A stretch of DNA of 64,000 nt, taken from positions 14,131,001 through 14,195,000 of the forward strand of contig NC_090703.1 in assembly GCF_040954835.1 (NCBI RefSeq), read 5' to 3'. Each line of letters starts with the position of its first letter. Position 1 is the stretch's first letter. The stretch comes from Lepisosteus oculatus. Lineage: Eukaryota; Chordata; Actinopteri; Semionotiformes; Lepisosteidae. Positions 12,801-21,800 of this stretch are shown here, piece by piece. A program made the translations under genes and the position numbers. Under the pieces are notes generated by a model that had not been told where the DNA came from, made no database searches, and saw only the letters and a program-made list of their open reading frames with translations.

Positions 12801-15800
12801 GCTCTAGGAGCATTTCCTTTTCATAGGTTGTGTTCTCTCCTTCAGGGAGTGCTGGCAACAGACAGAGGTAGGATGCCACCCGGTGGAGTGTGTTGGGACT
12901 GAAAATTCAAACATCCATTAAAAACATTTCTCACTAAGCAAAAAAGGTCATTAAAAATGCTTTCTGCATATTTAGCAATGTATAAACCAATCACTTCAGG
13001 ATTAACAAATAAAACATCACAGCAAATGTCTAAACTTTACAACATAGTGTGGCAGCACTGTCTGCAGAATCCTTCTGAGGCTTTGATGTATTGGTAGGAT
13101 TACACATCGGAATGGAACAATTAACTGTGTTTCAATATAATACTAAATTTTCATTGAACGGAAATACCTAATCAAAGCTTGTAAGATCTTAACAGGTCGA
13201 AACAAATTGTTTTGCTTGAACAGACTGCTTTGTTCTCAGCCTGAACAGACAGCACCTCTGTAAGGGCTTGCAGTCTCATAGTTTGAATGTTCTGACAAAT
13301 TATCACAGATGATGGGGGCAATGAAGAACCAGCATGGTCCTTCCCAAGGTGATTATCACTTCCTGATTTTTTGCCGAGGTGCAAGCACATCCTTTCACAC
13401 ACTCAGATGTGTGAACCACATGAGGTACTGCTGTCCCCACTGACAGCTTCAGACTGAATTCGAGAGGGTCAGCAGACGTGAGTTCAGTCCCGACTTTTAA
13501 ACTTGTTAATGATAATTGTCACTGCAAACACCACAGCAATGACCTCGTCTGTTCATAACCCTGCTCATAAACTGATAATGGTAGCTTGCTTTACACATGC
13601 TGGTTTTGTAAACACAAGCACTAAAACAAAGAAATCAGACAGTGGAGAACCCACCGCAAAAGACTACCAGCTGTTTAACAGAATTAAGACCTCTGAATTA
13701 TCAACAGAAGCCCTGTTACAGACTGCCTAGCAGAATGCTTCTGTCCAATAATGAACTACTACAGTTCAAGTAGGGACCTGGGTCAGCCTGCATTGGCTGC
13801 AAAGGAACAGGTAAAGGGTCATCTCATGGAAAAAAAAAACAATGTTTCCGCTTCAGGTGTGAGGGAAAGAGGGAATGTAGCAAATAAATAAGGAATAGGA
13901 GAACAAAGGACTGAGAAGTTGATGACAGAAGGAAGAAGGTGTAATCAGGATAATTTAGGTTTTGGATAAAATTTTATGCAAACAAATTTATCTTTTACAC
14001 AAATGTGTATTTGCATTTGACATAAAGCTTTAGTTTCCTTTAACAGTTGACACTTAGCTTATTTGTATTCTAATTTTTATACAGCATTATGTGAGCACAA
14101 GTCTATCCCCAATTAACACTAGACTAAATTTAGCATACCAGAGACACCTGGCACAGAGAGAGCAGAAGAAGAGCCAGGTTCTCTAACATTAAGCACTGTA
14201 TATTGATCAACTGCCATCTAAGCTGGTGACGAAATTTCATAGCAGACCCAGTTAAAATGCCACACAGACTGCAGGCAAGTTTCAGATCCTAACCTGATAT
14301 ACTGGATAGACACTGAGGGGGCACATTCAACAGCAGGTGAATGACATTAGAGAGGAAAGACATAAATATAGGTCACTTCAGCTCATCACAAGATGTCAAG
14401 CTGTGTCTGTCAGAGACTGAAATATTCATCCAGAACTAAGGATCCCATTTTCAGGAGATGCAGTGGTATGATTTTTTTAGGTGCAATCTCAGCTTGAAGA
14501 AATCAAGCTGCCTTAATTTATGGGTCAGAACTGCAATGAAAAAGAACCATTGCAATGCTGCAACATTTTGTGTTGGTGTTTCAGGCATTTGAGGATTTTC
14601 CCGACACTACTGAACCAAAACCAAACAGGCTGGACGGGCCAAATGGCACGGTCTTGTTTGCAAACTTCTCATCTTCAATCTACTGTATGATAGCGGTGGA
14701 AATCTCTAGGCACCTCGTGATTCGATTCGATTTCGATTCAGGGTGCCACAATGCGATTCTAAATCGATTCTTGATGCATCTCAATTTTGTTTTTATATAT
14801 ACATGATGATTTTGTTTTCTAACTGTGTGACTGAAGTATGTGAGACACGTGCTGCCATTCATCAGTGATGTAGTGCCCGGTTATAGTGACATAGGATTCT
14901 GTTGCAGTGGGCGTCCACGCATCACAGGTTATCGCCACCCTGTTTGCTTTCTTAAATGATTCCAAAACTTGAGTTTCGGTGTTGTTGTAGAGCGTTGGTA
15001 TTGCCGTTTCACATTGCCGAGACAGTATGTTTTACCTCGGCTCCAGTGTTTACAACATTAAGCGAAAGCCCCTTTCCGAACTATGTGGAAGCTTTGACAC
15101 TTGCTCGAGGGCTCTCTGTTCGGCAGCAACAAGAACAGGCTGTTTTTCCTCCAAGTCCGGATGGAAATGTGAAATGTGATTTCGCGTGATAGTCGTATTG
15201 CCGAAATATTTTGTCTTGGTATGACACAGCTTGCACACTGCATGGCTCATATCCAGTTCATTTTTACCTATTACTTCATAAAATCCAAAATGTGCCCATA
15301 CGGCGGCTTTCCAAGCAGAGGGTGCAGGCCGGAGTTTGTCCATCTTCACAAAGTGGGTAGCTTAGCTTAGTTCAGATGTAACTATGGAGCACTTGTTTAC
15401 CTATATGTCTTTATGTTTCACCATGCAATTAGTTTATTTTAAGCCCAAAAACCTAAACCATTATTATATACTCTATTTGTCCTTTATGCTGTATTGTTTT
15501 TATCTGAAATATTTTAGAACTGTGCATGATAAAAATTAAAAGATCGATTATGGAGTTTTGTGTATTGATGCAGAACCATACAAGAGAGAATCATGATGCA
15601 TCTAGGAATCAATTTTTTCCCACCCCAACTGTATGATCACATACCGTATATTTGTGACTCACAACCTTACCTCTAACTGATCAGGAGTTTCTCACTTAAC
15701 AATGTTAATAGAATCCCATCATACAAATAACAGACCGTTGCAATACTATATCTCAATTACAGAATTTCACATCTTGAAACTATTATTTCTCATAACTAAG

Positions 15801-18800
15801 TCTCATATCAAATATGACATTTGCACCTTTTGTGCCATCCATTAGCAGACTTTCAGGTTGCTGGAGGATTTTTTCCCAGTAAAAAAAAAAAGATACATTT
15901 AATATTACTTGGGCTATATTTGTGTCTGTTGTTTGGTAAAATTCAATTTTATTTTTTAGACCAACCCACTTATACCACTTTCAGTATATGAAAGTGCTCA
16001 TCCATAACTGACACATATCTTGCGCAAAGACCAGAACTGGTTATTTGCAGCATAAATGGCATTGCATTTAAATTCAGAATACCACCAGAGCTCTATGAAA
16101 ATGAAGCCCTTACTCCCTTTCAAATTCTGAAAACCGCTCATCAGCACTAAAATCATTAAAAAAAAATCTCTGACAAAGGAAGGGTTCTCCGAGCAAAAAC
16201 AAGTGCAAAAGAAACTAGTTTTGATTTTTCTTTCACCTGGGGTGTTTCTTATTGCTTTCCACAAACATCATAAAAAAGTAAAATATTTTTCTTTCTTTGC
16301 TTTTAAGGGACCAACTCTAAGCATTTCTATTAGTTTTCATTCAAAACCACATAAACCAATTTTCAAGTTCAGTTGAATCTCAATACTATACAATACACAT
16401 AAATTCCTACTAAAAGGCTTGAAGTTAACAGTTGTGTACTGTTAACAAGTAATATTTCTACACTGAAAAGGAAAGAAAAAAGTGGAGAAAGATTTACCGA
16501 GAGTTATCCACTTCAGTCCATTATAAAATGCAACCTCAGGATTTACAACACAATCTGTGCTGAAAAATTAAAGGGTAAGATATTTACCTCAGATAGCCAA
16601 ATTGTTTTATGAGAGATTCACGAGTGTCCACTGCTGCCACATTGGATAAGGCAAAGTCGTGAAGTTCTGGAAAGTGAGCAAAGGCCGCCCGCTGAAAAAT
16701 GTAAAAAACAGACTTTCTATAGGCACCGTACACCACTATTTAGGAAATTTCAGCCATTTAATAAATAAAAAATATAATCGGCATCACTTTTACCTGCAGA
16801 GATGTGATTTTGTCATAGTGCAAAGTTGTCATCTCATTCTCTGTTAACGCGTTCCCTGTTTGGTCATTGATTTCAAAGCCTGTGTAGAACTTCAACATGT
16901 CCAGAAGCTGCAGGCAAACACAGTAGTAAAGACAATAAAAACTGAATGATGCCATTTCCAAATGCACAAAGCATAAAAAACCTAAATGTGAACTTATGAT
17001 AATTATGGATCATTTTGTTTGATTTCAGTAACTATGAAATGTTTTTAAGTAGGTAGCTGCGTCAGCTTGTGTAAGTTGCAAAGGAACTAAAAGGTTTATT
17101 TCATGCTGAAAAGGAGAGACACGACATTTCGCCTGGGAAGCCTTCGTCTCTTCTTCACATAAGAGAACCGTTGCATCTCTTTGCTTTTAAGCATGAAATA
17201 AACCTTACTACTATGAAATACTGATGACAGAATAAATACAACATCCAGTCCCTTATGAATTTAATCAACCATTTTAAACACAGATGATAACATGTTAGAA
17301 GTAAAAGAAGTACTTGTATAATATTTAGATTACCAGTCATAACAGCAGCTTGAACACATGCAATGGAAGTTAACCAATAAAACTGCCGCACTGGTCAGGA
17401 AAGACCAAATGAGGACACTTGACTCCTTGGAAATGGTATTGTTCATTCTTCTTCAATGAGTCCACAGATCCTCTAATATTTATGCACTTTAAAGAGTAAT
17501 GTTATTCTCTTGCATAACATGCTAAAGGTACTTTTGTGGAGGTCTTATTCCTGATATTTTACGTTACTGAAATGATTGTACTGTTACAAGAAGTGTGATA
17601 TATACTGTTTACACTGCATAGTGTTTCACTGTGTTCTCTCACCTGACAGAAAAGATGCCCTTCCTTTTCTCTTCGAGAGAGACTGGACAGGTAACAGTGG
17701 ACAACAAGATGGGAATCATCCAGAACTGTATTAAACCAGCGACGAGTGGGGAGCAAAGCCTGTTTTTTTTTTTAAAAAAAAAACAAATTACCCCATTTAC
17801 AGCTTGTACAGTGTTCCAAACTAATCAGTTCAAGATCCGTAAAATTAGAGTAAGGTCTTAAAACACAGGCAATACGTCTCGGAGAAGTCTAATTAGAACA
17901 GAAGTTTCCACTCCAAGGAAACAGCTCCTACCTCCAAATCGATCATCAGTTCTATGAACCTTTCACAGTAATGCACCTTTTCCATGGAGACAGGACCTAA
18001 AATAGGGAGAATGCACGGGTTAGTATGCCTAATCTAAAAAACATAAACCTATAGGGGACACGATGTCAACATGAATGAGTGAGGAAAAATGAAATAAAAA
18101 AAACCCCTTTGACATGCAAGCCCAAAACAAGCATGAGCTCTCAGCAGCGCTGCACTGTGTCCTCTGAATCACAGCTCTGTCAGCCTGCAAAGTAACCTCC
18201 ACTTGGAGACGTTACAGACTGTATTTCAGGCCTGCGTTCTCTCACACTCAGTGTGGTATTCTGAAGCCCGATGAGGTGAGTGGTCGCCCCCCCAGGGAGA
18301 GCAGCTGACAAAAGAAATTACAGTTTTCAGCCAGCAGGGTGTCTCAGCACACTGGAGTGCTGCTCTCAGTTTGTCAGCCCTCTTCAGTCTACAGTGCAGC
18401 AAAGTCTAAGGTTTGGCAAGTAGCCTTAAACCTGCAATTAGAGTGAAGCAATAGAAGGATCCTACACAGGTCTATTCTTGGCGTGTATGGGAGGCAGTGT
18501 GGGGGGGGGGCATGTCAGGCAAAGTTAAAGCAGAGTGCGTGTATATGGAGAGTCTTCAATGGCTGCCAGCAGTGTTCTGGGGAGCATGTGGCTGTAGCAG
18601 GCTGGGCTGTTTTTAAAAAGAAGTTGCTATTCCTATCCTAAGGGGCAAATATTCTTAGAGATAAGAGATTTGCTTTTGCAAATGCAAACCGCACAAAAAC
18701 CCTTGGCTGAAAAAGAGATGATCTGCACATTGTAGATGTCGCGGGTACACAAGCAGCATTCCCAAATGGAATTGTGGAAATCTGTCAGCTCTTTAAAGTG

Positions 18801-21800
18801 GAATATTAAATACTAAACTTTGTTTTATTTTGCCATGTACTTGTTTTCAAAGGCAAAAGCACCAGTAGTCTACTTTTTCAAAAATCACTATAGAGTTTAA
18901 GGGTGTTACAGCACAGTCTCACTTCACTGGTTGGATATGGGTCCAAATGAATGCTGGGCATGTCCTGGTTCTCACTGCACTTTCATTTTCTGAAACTGTC
19001 AATTACATCACCAGCATGTTTAACATATTAAAAGGGACCTAAATAATTTGCCACTTATGGGCAGCACCCACCTGCACCAGCATCCACACGGCAGAAGAGA
19101 TCAGGTAAGGAAGGTGGAAACTGATGCTCCACATGAATTAAGGGAGAACTTTAGAAATGCAGGATTGTGTAAGCCCAAAGAAAATGGGGTTAACACCCCT
19201 ACACTTAAAGTCACTGTCATGAGATATAACGCACCTTATCATGTCGGGAAATGTGCAGAATTTCAGGATGCTTAACTAACTCCAGAATTAAACAACTCCA
19301 GAGTGAGGCAAACCTGCCTTATAACAGTCTATAAAGACTGTGAGAGCTCTCTTTGCTAGATGAATACTACCTTAGAATAGTAAATGAAAATGTAGTCCAG
19401 CAGTTAAACTCTTAACACATGTGAGATTTTGCCTGTTATATTCAGCAACTGCAGTGTTTTCTTCCTGCGTCATTTTAAGATGATAATTCAGGACTTATGA
19501 TGTTATGTAAATTCATATTGGACATTAAGATGGACTGAACTGCCTCCAATCCTACAATTAAATATTCAATCAAAATTAAGAAATGCAAAGAGGCAATGTG
19601 CAGGAGTAGTGGGGGTCCTGGACTTGGAACTGGAAGGTTGTGGGTTCAAATCCAAAGTGGTGCATTGCCTCTGTACTCAGAATGCTCCAGAAAAATCTCC
19701 AATTACACAGATGGGTACAAACTGAAGTCACTATATAGAAACATCAGCTCTTTAACATTAATAAAAAAAGTGAAAGTCCTCCTTCAATTAAAATACTAAT
19801 TGCTCTGTATGAGAAAAGAAGAATAAACACCTGATGGAGGAATGGACATCAGGACTCCAAGGAATTTTCTGAGAAGTAATGACAGAAATGTTCTCTCTTT
19901 ATTAGCCCTGGAAGAAATAAAAAAGACTCTACATTATGAGTACTTTTGAATTATAACTAAGAGAGTTAACATCAAATATTTAGTAAAGTGAAAGAGTTAA
20001 AAAAACATTTCAAGTGTTAACTACAATATAGAGCAGATATCTCTCAATTCACAGAAGTGAAACAACACAGTCTAATAACATGGCTCACAAGGACCTGGAT
20101 AGATCCTAAATAAACGTCAAAGGCTCAAAAGTGTTACAGAAAATACACCATCATCACACTACGATCCTTCTGAATTTATCCGCAAAAATACAGAGTCAAT
20201 TATTTTCCTGATCAAAATCAGCATTCACTTATACTGTACACAGAGAGGTAACCAAGTATCCAAAGGCTAAAAATTCTTACTGCTCCTTGGGTTTCTCATC
20301 CATTTTGTCATAACTCTTCTTAATCAGATTCCAAAATTTCTGCAGTTTAGGTGCTTTCTTCATCTCGTGTTCAAGTCGTGACTAAAACAATTAAAAATTC
20401 AAAAATGTGAAATGTAATTAAATTAACATTTTGTCCTAAATTCTGACTATGAAGTTTACATTAGAAAAACACAATATTGCCTTTGAACTGTTGGAGGACG
20501 TACTCATAGATACATTTCTAAAAAATATATACAGCATATTACAGAGACAAACTGCCTTTATCAACAAAACCTACCAGTCTGTAACATTTCCGAACTATAA
20601 TCAAGTTTTCTGAAAGGACCTATAAAAGAACCCTTATAAAATACAGCCCATCTAGCACTTCTGAACTATAATCAAGTTTCCCGAAAGGATCTATAAAAAT
20701 ACAGTTATAAAATACAGTCCAAGGAACCTTGTGCTAAATCTCACAGGATCCATATCAATCATCTGTTCGAATACTAACTGGAGCTTCTGAACAGTCAGCA
20801 AGTACAGGGGAAATCATTTTTCTCATTTCCTTCTGACTTCTTCCTGTATGGAGCACCATTCATCCTTGAGTAAAAGCACTCAGAAATTTAAAGTCAGTCC
20901 TTCAAAGTGTTCATTACAATAAATGTTCTGGTTTAAAAAGTGAAACTGAAAGTGTGATTTGTATTTCATCCATCCATCCATCCACTTCACTGGCCTATGT
21001 TAAATGCCATATTCTATATATTTCGCAGTGCAGTGTTACTGGATTCTTAGAATGCGCTTACCGGTAGCAGACAAACCCACATGGGAAGAGAGATCAGCTG
21101 CTGTACCTGTTCTCTGATCAAGTCTACTTCCTGTCAGATAGAAGAAATATAAGTTATGCCGGTGGTGTACTGCATGTAGGGAAACAGGGACACATCACTT
21201 AGATTTGGCCTAGGGTTCATCACTTAAGTGCTAAACAAGGAGAAAACACTGCAGACCAGAAGGCTACACAACTGTCTTCTATGTTTCATAGTGACTATTC
21301 TTTACGTCATTTCTTTCAAATAACACTGTTAGTGAACACTCAATGACTACAGTCTGACTAACAGTCAAACTGCCGCTGTCCACATCTGCGGCCGGAAAGC
21401 CGCTAATCCTGGCTGCGGAAAGTCAGACTGTATCCCTAAGCAACAGCCTTGTTCTCCCTCTGGACTGGACAGCAGCACACGGCAGGGCCATGGAGAAGGG
21501 GGCGATCAAACCAACAAAACGCGGGAGGAAACTAAAGCTCCCTGTGCTGGAGCTATGAAGCTTCTGTGGTGCGGCAGCACCATCAAGTTCAAGTTTTACG
21601 TGGTCAGTAACTTCAAATTCCTTGGCGTCCATCTCACCGAGGACTTCACATGGTCTCTCAACGCCACCTGTCTGATCAAGAAAGTGCAACAGCGCCTGTA
21701 CTTCCTAAGACGGTTGAAGGAGGCTAAGATATGTTCCCGGATCCTCACTAACTTTTAGTTATACATGTTGTTATACCATATACCTGTATATGAGTATAAT

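Noticed and set aside
18501..18510. G10 run and GC-rich surroundings as a possible CpG island or promoter
   Set aside because: CpG dinucleotides are few and it lies deep in an AQR intron. A quadruplex would need three more nearby G runs, which are missing.
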